Source: Shimia_B sp038528385 (lineage in GTDB: Bacteria; Pseudomonadota; Alphaproteobacteria; Rhodobacterales; Rhodobacteraceae). From it: a stretch of 64,000 nucleotides of DNA. The stretch is taken from NCBI GenBank assembly GCA_038528385.1, contig JBCBET010000003.1:62001-126000 (forward strand), written 5' to 3'. The translations under genes and the position numbers were made by a program. Of this stretch, positions 26,482 through 35,413 are shown in pieces. The notes under the pieces are model-generated. The model was not told where the DNA came from, did no database searches, and saw nothing but the letters and a program-made list of their open reading frames with translations. Position 1 is the stretch's first letter; each line of letters starts with the position of its first letter.

Positions 26482-26682
26482 GGGGCGGTATATGGCGAGG
26501 CTGCCTTGGCGGGGCAAGCGTATGCGGCCACCATCGCCCGATGAGCAGCCCGCGGACCCTGACGTTCTAACTCCATCCCTCGTTGCGCGAAGGCGCGGAG
26601 GCCGGGCGGATGAACATCATCAACCTTACCCGGCAAGCCCTTCCGTGTTTTCGCCTCTCACCTGCGCGCAGGGTTGTCTCTG

Positions 26683-26786
26683 CCCGGGACGCAGGCGATG
26701 ATTGCCCCCGCCCGGGACGCAGGCGATGATTGCCCCCGCCCGGGACGCGGGCGACGATTGTCACCGCCCGGGAAGCGGGCGATAAG
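26683..26786. repeat. 28-bp tandem repeat, about 3.7 units
   Basis: Units begin at 26683, 26711, 26739 and 26767. Units 1 and 2 are identical; unit 3 differs at about four positions; unit 4 is cut after 20 bases. Each starts CCCGGGA and contains GC-GGCGA. There is no spacer, so this is not a CRISPR. The array fills the last part of the 310-base gap between hslV and the sugar transferase and ends 5 bases before the latter's ATG. The rest of the gap (26482-26682) shows no gene. Confidence 0.9.
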
Positions 26787-26791
26787 GCGCC

Positions 26792-27436
26792 ATGGTGCAG
26801 AGGCTGGCAAAGCGGTGTCTCGATCTCGCGCTCGCGCTTCTCATCGGCGCGGTGCTGGTGCTGCCCGTCATTGGCATGGTGATCTGGCTCGCCCGCGGCC
26901 AGGGGCGGCCGATTCTCTACGGGGCCGAGCGGATGCGCACGCTGGGCAGGCCTTTCACGCTCTGGAAGTTCCGCACCATGACGGCGGGCGCGCCGGAGGG
27001 CGAGAGCGGCGTCTCCGGAGGGGACAAGGCCGCGCGGATCACCGCGCAAGGCGCCGTCATGCGCCGCTACCGCGCCGACGAGATCCCCCAGCTCTGGAAC
27101 GTGATTCGCGGCGATGTCTCCCTCGTGGGGCCGCGGCCCCCGCTCCGGCAGTACGTGGAGGCCTTCCCGGAGCTGTATGCCCGCGTGCTGCGCTCGAAGC
27201 CCGGGATCACGGGGCTCGCCTCCCTCACCTATGCCACGCACGAGGAACGGCTGCTGGCCCGCGCCCGCACGCGGGAGGAGACCGACGCGCTCTACCGCAG
27301 GCACTGCGTGCCCACCAAGGCGCGGCTCGACCTCATCTATCAGCGCCACGCCTCTCTCTGTTATGACCTGAAGCTGATCTGGCGGACGGCCGTCCGATTC
27401 ACGCCGAACTGGTTCGGCAGACGCGAGGAGAGCTGA
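26792..27436 (+). CDS. Initiating sugar-phosphate transferase (undecaprenyl-phosphate glycosyl-1-phosphate transferase)
   Basis: 214 aa, the small PglC-like form without extra membrane spans. It starts with a re-entrant hydrophobic helix (KRCLDLALALLIGAVLVLPVIGMVIWLA), then has the family blocks FTLWKFRTMT, RRYRADEIPQLWNVIRGDVSLVGPRPP and KPGITGLASLTY; the catalytic Asp-Glu pair is in RADEIPQ. Attaches the first sugar phosphate to undecaprenyl phosphate to start a polysaccharide repeat. The ATG lies right after the tandem repeat array and the gene is followed two bases later by phosphomannomutase. Confidence 0.9.
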   Translation: MVQRLAKRCLDLALALLIGAVLVLPVIGMVIWLARGQGRPILYGAERMRTLGRPFTLWKFRTMTAGAPEGESGVSGGDKAARITAQGAVMRRYRADEIPQLWNVIRGDVSLVGPRPPLRQYVEAFPELYARVLRSKPGITGLASLTYATHEERLLARARTREETDALYRRHCVPTKARLDLIYQRHASLCYDLKLIWRTAVRFTPNWFGRREES

Positions 27437-27438
27437 GC

Positions 27439-28815
27439 GTGGCAAACGATCCCGAGACCGCCTTCAAGGCCTACGATATCCGCGGGCGCGTGGGGCTCGA
27501 CATCGACGCCGACTTCGCCGAGGCGCTGGGGCGCGCGGCAGTGGCCGTCACCAGCGCCTGCCGGGTCGTGGTGGGCGGCGACGCGCGGGAGACCTCGCCG
27601 GACTTCAAGGCGGCGCTGGCGCGGGGCCTCATCGAAGCCGGGGCGGATGTGGACGATATCGGGCTCTGCGGGACCGAGGAGGTCTATTTTGCCACCGCCC
27701 ATCTGGGCGCGGATCTCGGGATCATGGTGACGGCCTCCCACAACCCTATCGATTACAACGGCATGAAGCTCGTGGGCGCGGGCGCGGCCCCGCTCAGCGA
27801 GGAGGTCTTCGCGGCCCTGCGCGAGGCGATGCTGGCAGGAGACGCCCTCGAGGCGGCAGAGCCCGGCACGCGACGCGACCGCGCCGGGACGCGCGCGGCC
27901 TATGTGGACCATGTGGCGGGCTTCGTGGCGCCCGAGGCGCTCGGCCCGGTGAAGATCGTGGCCAATGCGGGCAACGGGTCGGCGGGGCCCACCTTCGACG
28001 CGATCGTGGAGGCGCTCACCGCGCGCGGCGCGGCGCTCGAGGTGATCCGCGTCCATCACGCCCCCGACGCGGCCTTCCCCAATGGCATCCCGAACCCTCT
28101 CCTGCCGGAAAACCACGCCGCCACGGCGGATGTCGTCCGCGCCGAGGGCGCCGCGCTCGGCATCGCCTGGGACGGGGATTTCGACCGCTGTTTCTTCTTC
28201 GACGAGACGGGCGACTTCGTGGCCGGGGAATACGTGGTGGGCCTCCTCGCGCAGGCCACGCTCGACCGCGAGCCGGGGGCCAAGATCGTCCACGACCCGC
28301 GGGTGGAGTGGAACACGCGCGCCCTCGTCGAAGGTGCGGGCGGGGCGCCGGTCCGCTCGCGCACGGGCCACGCGCTCATCAAGGCGAAGATGCGTGCCGA
28401 GAACGCCGCCTATGGCGGGGAGATGTCGGCGCATCACTATTTCCGCGATTTCATGTTCTGCGACACCGGGCAGATCCCCTGGCTCCTGGTGCTGGAGCGC
28501 ATGGCGCGCACGGGCAAGGGGCTGCGCGCGCTCGTGCGCGAGATGCGCGCCGCATATCCGAGCTCGGGGGAGATCAATTTCCGCGTGGGCGATGCCGGAG
28601 CCGTCATGGCGCGGATCGAAGCGGACTATGCTGCCTTGCCGGGGGTGGAGATCGACCGCCTCGACGGGCTCTCCCTGGCGTTCGAGAGCTGGCGCTTCAA
28701 CCTCCGACGCTCGAACACGGAGCCGCTTCTCAGGCTCAATGTGGAGACGCGGGGCGACCCGGCGCTGCTGGCGGCCAAGGTGGCCGAGCTCACGGCCGCG
28801 ATCATGGCCGAGTAG
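27439..28815 (+). CDS. manB: Phosphomannomutase / phosphoglucomutase
   Basis: 458 aa. Interconverts hexose-6-phosphate and hexose-1-phosphate (mannose or glucose). The catalytic phosphoserine loop is VTASHNPIDYNGMKL (about residue 94-108), the metal-binding loop is WDGDFDRCFFFD, the sugar-binding loop is GGEMSAHHYF, and the C-terminal phosphate loop is RRSNTEPLLRLNVE. The GTG start is two bases after the sugar transferase stop. Together with the ManC-like gene at 55 kb it would supply GDP-mannose. Confidence 0.9.
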   Translation: MANDPETAFKAYDIRGRVGLDIDADFAEALGRAAVAVTSACRVVVGGDARETSPDFKAALARGLIEAGADVDDIGLCGTEEVYFATAHLGADLGIMVTASHNPIDYNGMKLVGAGAAPLSEEVFAALREAMLAGDALEAAEPGTRRDRAGTRAAYVDHVAGFVAPEALGPVKIVANAGNGSAGPTFDAIVEALTARGAALEVIRVHHAPDAAFPNGIPNPLLPENHAATADVVRAEGAALGIAWDGDFDRCFFFDETGDFVAGEYVVGLLAQATLDREPGAKIVHDPRVEWNTRALVEGAGGAPVRSRTGHALIKAKMRAENAAYGGEMSAHHYFRDFMFCDTGQIPWLLVLERMARTGKGLRALVREMRAAYPSSGEINFRVGDAGAVMARIEADYAALPGVEIDRLDGLSLAFESWRFNLRRSNTEPLLRLNVETRGDPALLAAKVAELTAAIMAE

Positions 28816-28829
28816 GCGGGGCTGCCGCC

Positions 28830-30731
28830 TCAGATCAGCTGGATCGCGCCCTCGAGATCGCCGAAGCGGACATCGTCGCCGAAGCTCAGCGTGCCGCCAT
28901 CGTCAAAGGTGAGCACCTGCGCGGCCTCGAAGGCGCCCCGCTGGTCGGCGAGGAAATCGCCCAGGCTCTTACCGCCCAGACGCGCGGCCTCGATCTGGAG
29001 CACGTCCTCGGCGCCGTCGAAGCCGATGAGGCGGTCGTTGCCGTCGCCCGCGCGGAAGACGAACGTGTCCGAACCGCCGCCGCCCTTCATGGTGTCGTTG
29101 CCCTGCCCGCCGTCGAGCGTGTCGTCGCCGCCCCCGCCATTGAGGAAGTCGTTGCCGCGCCCGCCGGCGAGGAAATCGTCGAAGGAATTGGCGAATATCC
29201 GGTCATTGCCGAACCCGCCGTGGAGTTCGTCCACGCGGGTGCCGCCCTTGATGAAGTCGTCTCCGATATTGCCGTAGATCGTGTCGTTGCCGCCGCCGCC
29301 CTTGAGGTTGTCCTCGCCGTCGCCGCCGTGGAGCTCGTCGCCGTGGCGCTGGCCCACGATGCGGTCGTCGCCGTCATCGCCGTAGAGCGTGTCGGCGCGG
29401 GTACCGCCGAAGATTTCGTCCTGGCCCTGGCCGCCGGTGATGAAGTCGGCGGCGTTGTTGCCGCTGAGGCTGTCATCGCCCGAGCCGCCCTCGATCGTGT
29501 CGGCGCCGCGCCCGCCGGAGACGGTATCGTCGCCGCCATTGCCCTCGAGCATGTCGGCTCCGTTGCCGCCTGTGAGCACGTCGAGCCCGCGCCCGCCTGC
29601 GAGCGCCTGCCCCGAATTGCTAGCCGCCAGCGTCACGCCGCCTGCGAAGTCGGCGATGGTGTAGGTGCCGTTGACGAAGACGAAGGTCTCCACGCCATAG
29701 ACCGTCACCACGCCACCATCGGTATGGTTGATGCGCACGGATCCGTCATTGGCCACCGTGACGCGGGGGTCGATGTAGTTCTGCGCGAGGATGACGGTGT
29801 CCTGGTCGCCGCCGCCGCCATAGACGGTGTCGCCGCCGAAGGGCGTGTAGAAGGTATCGCGCCCCCAGTTCCCCACATGCTCGGTCTCCACGGTCTGCCC
29901 GAAGAGCGCGCCGCCGCCCGAGGCCGTCTCCTGCACGAGGACGCCGCGGCCCGCGTCCCAATAGGCGGCGGGATCTTCGCGGTCCTCCCCGTAGAGGAGC
30001 TCTGCGGCCTCCAGGTCGAGCACGCCGAGCTCGCTCAGGCCGCGGGCATTGTTGTAGGACATCAGCGTCTGGCTGCCGTTGTCGAGGTTGTCGGGCAGCG
30101 TGGGCTGCGCGCGGCCCTGGAAATCGCTGTTCTCGAAGGGGTGCTTGAGCCCGATCGTGTGGCCGATCTCGTGCAGGAGCGTGGTGAAGCCGCGATTGCC
30201 CGGGTCGAGGTCGCCCGGATCGCCCAGCCGGTCCTTGTTGATGAAGATGTCGCCGCCGACATTGCCGTCGACGAAGTAGTCGAGGGAGCCGAACGTGCCT
30301 AGGAACGGGAAATAGGCATAGCCCGACACGCCCGCGCTCATGGAGATGAACTGGAACGTGATCTCGGCGGTTTCGCCCGCCGGAACCTCCACGAAGGTGA
30401 GCCCGCTCGCGTCGTCCCAGACCTCCATGGCCTGGCGCGCGGCGGCCTGCTGATCGGCGCTGAAGGCGGTCCATTCGGCGGTGTCGCGCCCCTGGAGATA
30501 ATCCGGCTCGGTCTCCGGGAAGTTGAAGGTGATGACCTGTGGCGTGCCCACCTCGGCGGAGATGTTCCAGCGGACGTCGAGCTCCTTGCCGGTGATGGCG
30601 AGGACATTGCCCGCCCCGTTCTCGGCCGTGTCCACGGGGCCCGGCAGGGCGGTATCAGTGTTGGGGCTCGAAATCGGGGTGAACTCGTTAAAGAGCCCGG
30701 GGGCGTTGGCGCTCATACAGATCAGACACAT
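28830..30731 (-). CDS. Secreted serralysin-type RTX metalloprotease 1
   Basis: 633 aa. Starts MCLICMSANAPGLFNEFTP with no Sec signal, consistent with type I secretion. The M10 zinc motif HEIGHTIGLKH is at 187-197 and the Met-turn LMSY at 223-226. Residues ~378-562 are glycine- and aspartate-rich calcium-binding nonapeptides, followed by a C-terminal secretion domain ending GDLEGAIQLI. GGGAG precedes the ATG. A matching type I exporter is not in the window. It sits with two other RTX genes, interrupting polysaccharide genes on both sides. Confidence 0.92.
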   Translation of the reverse strand: MCLICMSANAPGLFNEFTPISSPNTDTALPGPVDTAENGAGNVLAITGKELDVRWNISAEVGTPQVITFNFPETEPDYLQGRDTAEWTAFSADQQAAARQAMEVWDDASGLTFVEVPAGETAEITFQFISMSAGVSGYAYFPFLGTFGSLDYFVDGNVGGDIFINKDRLGDPGDLDPGNRGFTTLLHEIGHTIGLKHPFENSDFQGRAQPTLPDNLDNGSQTLMSYNNARGLSELGVLDLEAAELLYGEDREDPAAYWDAGRGVLVQETASGGGALFGQTVETEHVGNWGRDTFYTPFGGDTVYGGGGDQDTVILAQNYIDPRVTVANDGSVRINHTDGGVVTVYGVETFVFVNGTYTIADFAGGVTLAASNSGQALAGGRGLDVLTGGNGADMLEGNGGDDTVSGGRGADTIEGGSGDDSLSGNNAADFITGGQGQDEIFGGTRADTLYGDDGDDRIVGQRHGDELHGGDGEDNLKGGGGNDTIYGNIGDDFIKGGTRVDELHGGFGNDRIFANSFDDFLAGGRGNDFLNGGGGDDTLDGGQGNDTMKGGGGSDTFVFRAGDGNDRLIGFDGAEDVLQIEAARLGGKSLGDFLADQRGAFEAAQVLTFDDGGTLSFGDDVRFGDLEGAIQLI

Positions 30732-30860
30732 GCAGCGGGGTCTCCCATCGTGATTTCTCAGATGTGACGATTGGATCGCCCGGCAGCCGGGCGTGACAGA
30801 CCCGCCACGGCATGCCGACCCAGCATGTCAATTCAATGGCCCTGCGATGGAATCTTGTGA

Positions 30861-32672
30861 TCAGACGAAGGCGGAGAGGCTCGTGCGGTCCTCGAGCGCG
30901 TCGAGCGCGTCGGTGCCGAGCTCTGCGAGGAGGAGGCTCTCGCCCGCCGCGAAGCTGAGGAGGAGGCCCGCGCCCGCCTCGGCGCTCTCCTCCTGCGCGG
31001 TCACCTGGTCGCTAGCGAAGTAGACCGCGAGGCTCTGCCCGGAGAGAAGCGCGGCGTCGAGCACGAGGAGATCGGCGGCGACGTCGAAATCGAGGATCGT
31101 GTCCGCCCCCGCGCCGAAGAGGAACGTGTCGCTGTCGCCGCCGCCCTTGAGGCTGTCATCGCCAGCGCCGCCATCGAGCGTGTCGTCGCCCCCGCCGCCA
31201 TTGAGGAGGTCGTTGCCCGCGCCGCCGTTGAGCACGTCGCCAAAGCCGTTGCCCACGAGCCGGTCGCGGCCCTCGCCGCCCTCGAGCGTGTCGACGCGGG
31301 CTCCGCCTTTCAGGAAATCGTTGCCAGCCTCGCCCTCAAGGAGGTCGTTGCCGCCCCCGCCCTTGAGCGTGTCCTGCCCCGCCCCGCCATGGAGCGCGTC
31401 GCCGTGGCGCTGGCCGAGAAGCTCGTCGGCGCCCGTGCCGCCCTCGAGCACGTCCTTGCGGGTGCCGCCGAAGAGGCTGTCATCGCCCGCCCCGCCCAGG
31501 AGGCTGTCGTCGGCATTGCCCCCGCGCAGCGCGTCGGCGCCCGCGCCGCCCTCGAGCGTGTCGCGGCCCTTGCCGCCCTCGAGGCTGTCATCGCCCGCGG
31601 CACCGTCGATGAAGTTGTCGGCGTCGTTGCCGATGACGGTGTCGTTTCCGCCGGAAAAGAGGGCGTTCTCGATGATGGTGCCGTGGGCGATGGCCACCGT
31701 CTCCACCCCGCCATAGAGGTTCGAGAAGGTGCCCGGCACCATGGAGAAGTAATTGTTCTGCGTGCTACCCGACCAGTTCCAGGTATCTGTGCCGCCCTGG
31801 TCGAAGACGGTGTAGGTGCCGCGACGCACATAGAGGTCCCAGGTCGGGCTGGTGGGGGTCGTGGAGTTGAAGAAGAGCTCGAGAAAACCGAGCTCGGACG
31901 GAAAATCGCCGCCCCAGTCGGTGTCGCCCGCCGTGGGTCCGGCCACTGGCGCGCCGTAGAGGTCCTGGATCGCGCGGATATCGGCGAGCATGGGCGTGAT
32001 CGCCTCGCCGTAGGTGGCGCCGGTCGTCGTGTTCTCCACCTGGTCGAAATAGGACATCACCGACATCTGGTAGCTGTCATTGGCGAAGATCGCGGTTCCC
32101 TCGTAGCTGCTCGGCCCGTCGCCGGCATTGTAGGGGCCCATATGCCCGAGGCCGAGCGCGTGCCCCACCTCGTGGATGTAGGTGGAGAACGCGTAGCTGC
32201 CGAAGCCGTAGCCGCCGTCGTCGATCCAGCCCTGCGGCACGTAGATGTCGGTGGACGCGCGATACCCGCCACTGTTGGAGGACCGCGCGAAGGCGCTGTC
32301 GCCCTCGTCGAAATAGGTGATCTGCGCCGTGTCCGAGGAGGCCGCCACGAAGCGGATATCGGCCACGTATTCCCAGGATTCCATGGCCCAGAGCGCGAGC
32401 TGCTGGCCCTCCGCCGTCAGGCCGGAGATATCGTAGGTGATCTCGTTCGAGGCACGGGTGTCAAAGCCCACGGGCGTGTTCGGGGCGCGGCCCGCCAGGT
32501 CGCTCCAGTAGCCCATGGTCAAGTAATCGGCCATCTCCTGGAGCGAACCCACGGGCGCGTTGCTGCCGGTGCTCGACGGGGTGGCGACGTTGCCCAGGAT
32601 ATCGACATGGAGGTCCGGCAGGCCCTGACCGGCAGGATCCCCGGGATGAAGACGACCGCAAAGATGACACAT
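30861..32672 (-). CDS. Secreted serralysin-type RTX metalloprotease 2
   Basis: 603 aa. Starts MCHLCGRLHPGDPAG, the same MCxxC opening as its neighbour. Zinc motif HEVGHALGLGH at 167-177 and Met-turn VMSY at 205-208. RTX repeats run from about 340 to 525; the C-terminal domain ends ALEDRTSLSAFV. The protease part is only distantly similar to protease 1 (for example its zinc motif is AL-GLGH, not TI-GLKH), while the RTX blocks are close, so the catalytic domains are older paralogs joined to a common tail. The ribosome-binding site is weak. The 281-base gap upstream holds no gene. Confidence 0.92.
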   Translation of the reverse strand: MCHLCGRLHPGDPAGQGLPDLHVDILGNVATPSSTGSNAPVGSLQEMADYLTMGYWSDLAGRAPNTPVGFDTRASNEITYDISGLTAEGQQLALWAMESWEYVADIRFVAASSDTAQITYFDEGDSAFARSSNSGGYRASTDIYVPQGWIDDGGYGFGSYAFSTYIHEVGHALGLGHMGPYNAGDGPSSYEGTAIFANDSYQMSVMSYFDQVENTTTGATYGEAITPMLADIRAIQDLYGAPVAGPTAGDTDWGGDFPSELGFLELFFNSTTPTSPTWDLYVRRGTYTVFDQGGTDTWNWSGSTQNNYFSMVPGTFSNLYGGVETVAIAHGTIIENALFSGGNDTVIGNDADNFIDGAAGDDSLEGGKGRDTLEGGAGADALRGGNADDSLLGGAGDDSLFGGTRKDVLEGGTGADELLGQRHGDALHGGAGQDTLKGGGGNDLLEGEAGNDFLKGGARVDTLEGGEGRDRLVGNGFGDVLNGGAGNDLLNGGGGDDTLDGGAGDDSLKGGGDSDTFLFGAGADTILDFDVAADLLVLDAALLSGQSLAVYFASDQVTAQEESAEAGAGLLLSFAAGESLLLAELGTDALDALEDRTSLSAFV

Positions 32673-32953
32673 GACGACACAACCGCGCTGAACACTCGAT
32701 CCCGCTTAGCCCAGGGCGCCCGCACACGCTACGGGCGAAGGCGCGCACCGCTGCATCCTGTCGCGGTCCGTGGGCGTTCGAACACGGGTTGCCCCCGGAG
32801 CTAGACGTCCTTTGCGGCGATTCTATGCCGAGCGCGGCGGCGTCGAAGCGCGGGTGCCGGCTCGCCTTGGTTCCCGCGGGCGGGCCGGGAGAGGCACATT
32901 GCGAGAGGCGGGCGGTCCGGGCGAGGCAGGCACCCGCCCGCCCCGCCCCGCCC

Positions 32954-35413
32954 TCAGAAGAGCTCGATCGCCGAGGAGAGCTGGTCCGCCTCGCCGCTGT
33001 CGACGCCGCGCAGCTCGATGCTCTCGGTGCCCGAGAAGGTGAGCGTCGTCGTGTTGCCCGACGTGGAGACCGACGCGCTCGACAAAAACGCCGAGAGCGA
33101 CCGCCCGCCCAGCAGGCTCGTCTCCAGCTCCAGCGTGTCCTGGGTGACGTTGAAATCGATGAAGACGTCGTCGCCCTCCCCGGCGCCGAAGACGAACACG
33201 TCCGCCCCGGCGCCGCCCTTGAGCGTGTCGTCGCCCAGCCCGCCGATGAGGCTGTCGTTCTGGCCGCCGCCGTTGAGGAAGTCGTCGCCGGTGCCGCCAT
33301 TGAGCGTGTCGTCGAAGGAGTTGCCGAAGAGCCGGTCCTCGCCGGAGCCGCCCCGGACGACGTCCTGGCGGGTGCCGCCCTTGAGGAAGTCGTCGCCGGA
33401 GCCGCCCTCCAGCGTGTCCTTGCCGCCGCCGCCCTTGATGTTGTCGTTTCCGCCGCCGCCATTGAGGAAGTCGGCGTTGCGCTGGCCGCGCAGGACATCG
33501 GTGCCGCCGCCGCCGTAGATCTCGTCCTCGCCGGTATTGCCGAAGAGCGAATCGCTGCCCACGTCACCCTCGAGCGTGTCCTCGCCGCGCCCGCCGCGGA
33601 GCTCGTCATTGCCCGCACCGCCATTAAGCGAGTCGTCCCCGCCCTCGCCGCGCATGATGTCGTTGCGCGCGGAACCCTGCTCGGTGTCTTCGCCATCGGT
33701 GCCGATGTATTCATCGAACGCGTTCTTGAAGTCCGGGCCGGGGGTCTTTTCGCCCTCGGTCACCACGCCGTCATTGTTGTCGAAGATGGTGATATCAACT
33801 TCGGTACTCACCGAGTTGCCTTCGAAGACGGCGTCCCCGGACAGCACCGTCAGGCGTACGAAGAACTCTTCTTCGGACGGCTCGATGTCCGTGTCGCCGA
33901 AGATGCTGAAGAAGAGCGCATCGCTCGTGTCGCCTTCGTCTAGCCGCCATTGCCGCTGGGAGGTCGAGCCGGAGTAATCCGACCCGGCCTGCGCGGATCT
34001 CGGGAAGACCTCGTAGCCCAGAACGATGTCGGTGGGCAGCGCTTCCGAGAAGATGGCGTAGAGCCCCACGGAGTCGCTCGAGAAATCGCTTTCGATGATG
34101 GAGGTTTCCGTGACATCGATCCTGACCCGCACCCCGGCGGGGTCTTCGGGCCCGAAGACCTGGGTGGCCGAGTCCTTCACGCCCTGGACGTCCGAGGGTG
34201 GCCCGCCGTCATCGTCGATGATCGTGCCCGTCGCCTTGAGGATCGGCGCGCCCCCGGCGAAGACGGCGTTCTGCAGGTTGTAGAGGACGAGCGAAAAGGT
34301 CTCGTCCTCTTCGATGAGGTTGTCGCCGAAGACGCTCGTGGTGAGTTCGGCGGCGGTCTCCCCTTCCGAGATGGTGAAGGTGCCGCGGCGCTGATCGAAA
34401 TCTCCCTGCCCCTCCACGGCGGTGCCGTTTTCGAAGGCGAAGCTGAAGGTGATGTCGGTGGGTGCGGCCTGGTCTAGCTTGACGAGGAAGCGCATGGCCT
34501 CGCTGGAGAAATCCCCCTCGAAGACCGAAACCGAGTTCACCGTCACCGTCGGCAGCGTATCGCTCGCGGAGCCCGGACCCTCGATCTTCTCGGAGGGGCC
34601 GGAAATCTCGCCCTGGCGGCTGCCGCCCGCGTCGTCGTCGTCGAGGATTGTGGCCGTCGCGCGGAGCGCCACCGCTCCCTCGGGGAACTGCGCGTTGGTG
34701 ACGCTGTAGATGACGAGGTTGAAGCGCTCGTCGCCCTCGATGAGCGCGTCTCCGAAGACGGAGGTGTTGATCCAGCCGGCCTGTTCGCCCGCGGGGATCG
34801 TGATGGAGGAGGAAAACTCCGAAAAATCGCCCTTCGTGTCGCTGGCCTCGACGCCCTGGAGGAAGTAGCGGACCGTCACGGGCGCGTTGGCCACGCGGTC
34901 GAGCGTCAAGAGGAACCGCGCCGGATCGGAGGAGAAATCGCCCTCCAGGAGCGAGACATTGGCCACGTCGATCGTGGGCAGGACGCCGGGCTCCGCCTTG
35001 GGCCCCTGGATGCGTTCGGCGAGCGCGCCTTCGCCCACGGGCGGGTCGAGCCCCGGGTCGTCGAGGTCGAAGATCGTGGCCGTGGCCTTGAGCACCGCGG
35101 CGCCGTCAGGCAGCTCCGCGTTCTGGCCCGCCTTCACGTAGAGAAAGAAATTCTCGTTGCCTTCGATCTCCGCGTCCGCGAAGACGCTCGTGGAGATGGT
35201 GGTGAACGTCGTTCCGGCCGCAATCGTCGCGGTGCCCTGGAACTCGTTGAAGTCCCCCGTCGATTCCGAGGCCGATCCGCCCTGCAGGAAATAGGAGACG
35301 GTAATCGGCGCAGTGGCCGGCTCGTCGATGAAAAGCGTGAAGACCGCGCTTCTGGAAGAAAAGTCAGGTTCAAGAACAGTAATATCGCGCACGTCAACAA
35401 TGGCCATGGCCAT
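32954..35413 (-). CDS. Large secreted protein with four Calx-beta repeats and an RTX tail
   Basis: 819 aa from ATG 35413, preceded by GAGGGGG. Four repeats of about 115 aa joined by ~28-aa linkers fill residues ~4-545. Each has a DFSS entry, a TSVFGDxxIExDE calcium-type loop and an exit resembling TATIxDDDD, as in Calx-beta domains of adhesins and exchangers. Linkers share an I-x-GP pattern. An RTX nonapeptide block (~580-755) and a C-terminal secretion domain follow. No enzyme domain is visible; a surface adhesin or biofilm-matrix protein is the likeliest role. Probably exported by a type I system coded elsewhere. Confidence 0.88.
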   Translation of the reverse strand: MAMAIVDVRDITVLEPDFSSRSAVFTLFIDEPATAPITVSYFLQGGSASESTGDFNEFQGTATIAAGTTFTTISTSVFADAEIEGNENFFLYVKAGQNAELPDGAAVLKATATIFDLDDPGLDPPVGEGALAERIQGPKAEPGVLPTIDVANVSLLEGDFSSDPARFLLTLDRVANAPVTVRYFLQGVEASDTKGDFSEFSSSITIPAGEQAGWINTSVFGDALIEGDERFNLVIYSVTNAQFPEGAVALRATATILDDDDAGGSRQGEISGPSEKIEGPGSASDTLPTVTVNSVSVFEGDFSSEAMRFLVKLDQAAPTDITFSFAFENGTAVEGQGDFDQRRGTFTISEGETAAELTTSVFGDNLIEEDETFSLVLYNLQNAVFAGGAPILKATGTIIDDDGGPPSDVQGVKDSATQVFGPEDPAGVRVRIDVTETSIIESDFSSDSVGLYAIFSEALPTDIVLGYEVFPRSAQAGSDYSGSTSQRQWRLDEGDTSDALFFSIFGDTDIEPSEEEFFVRLTVLSGDAVFEGNSVSTEVDITIFDNNDGVVTEGEKTPGPDFKNAFDEYIGTDGEDTEQGSARNDIMRGEGGDDSLNGGAGNDELRGGRGEDTLEGDVGSDSLFGNTGEDEIYGGGGTDVLRGQRNADFLNGGGGNDNIKGGGGKDTLEGGSGDDFLKGGTRQDVVRGGSGEDRLFGNSFDDTLNGGTGDDFLNGGGQNDSLIGGLGDDTLKGGAGADVFVFGAGEGDDVFIDFNVTQDTLELETSLLGGRSLSAFLSSASVSTSGNTTTLTFSGTESIELRGVDSGEADQLSSAIELF

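Noticed and set aside
26683..26786. CRISPR array
   Set aside because: The 28-base units are directly adjacent with no spacers and no cas gene is near.
28308..33943. Long open frames on the plus strand opposite the RTX genes (hundreds of codons with V/A/E/R-rich repeats)
   Set aside because: They are the antisense image of Gly-Gly-x-Gly-x-Asp repeats in very GC-rich codons; they lack known domains and ribosome-binding sites, while the minus-strand frames show zinc motifs and calcium-binding repeats.
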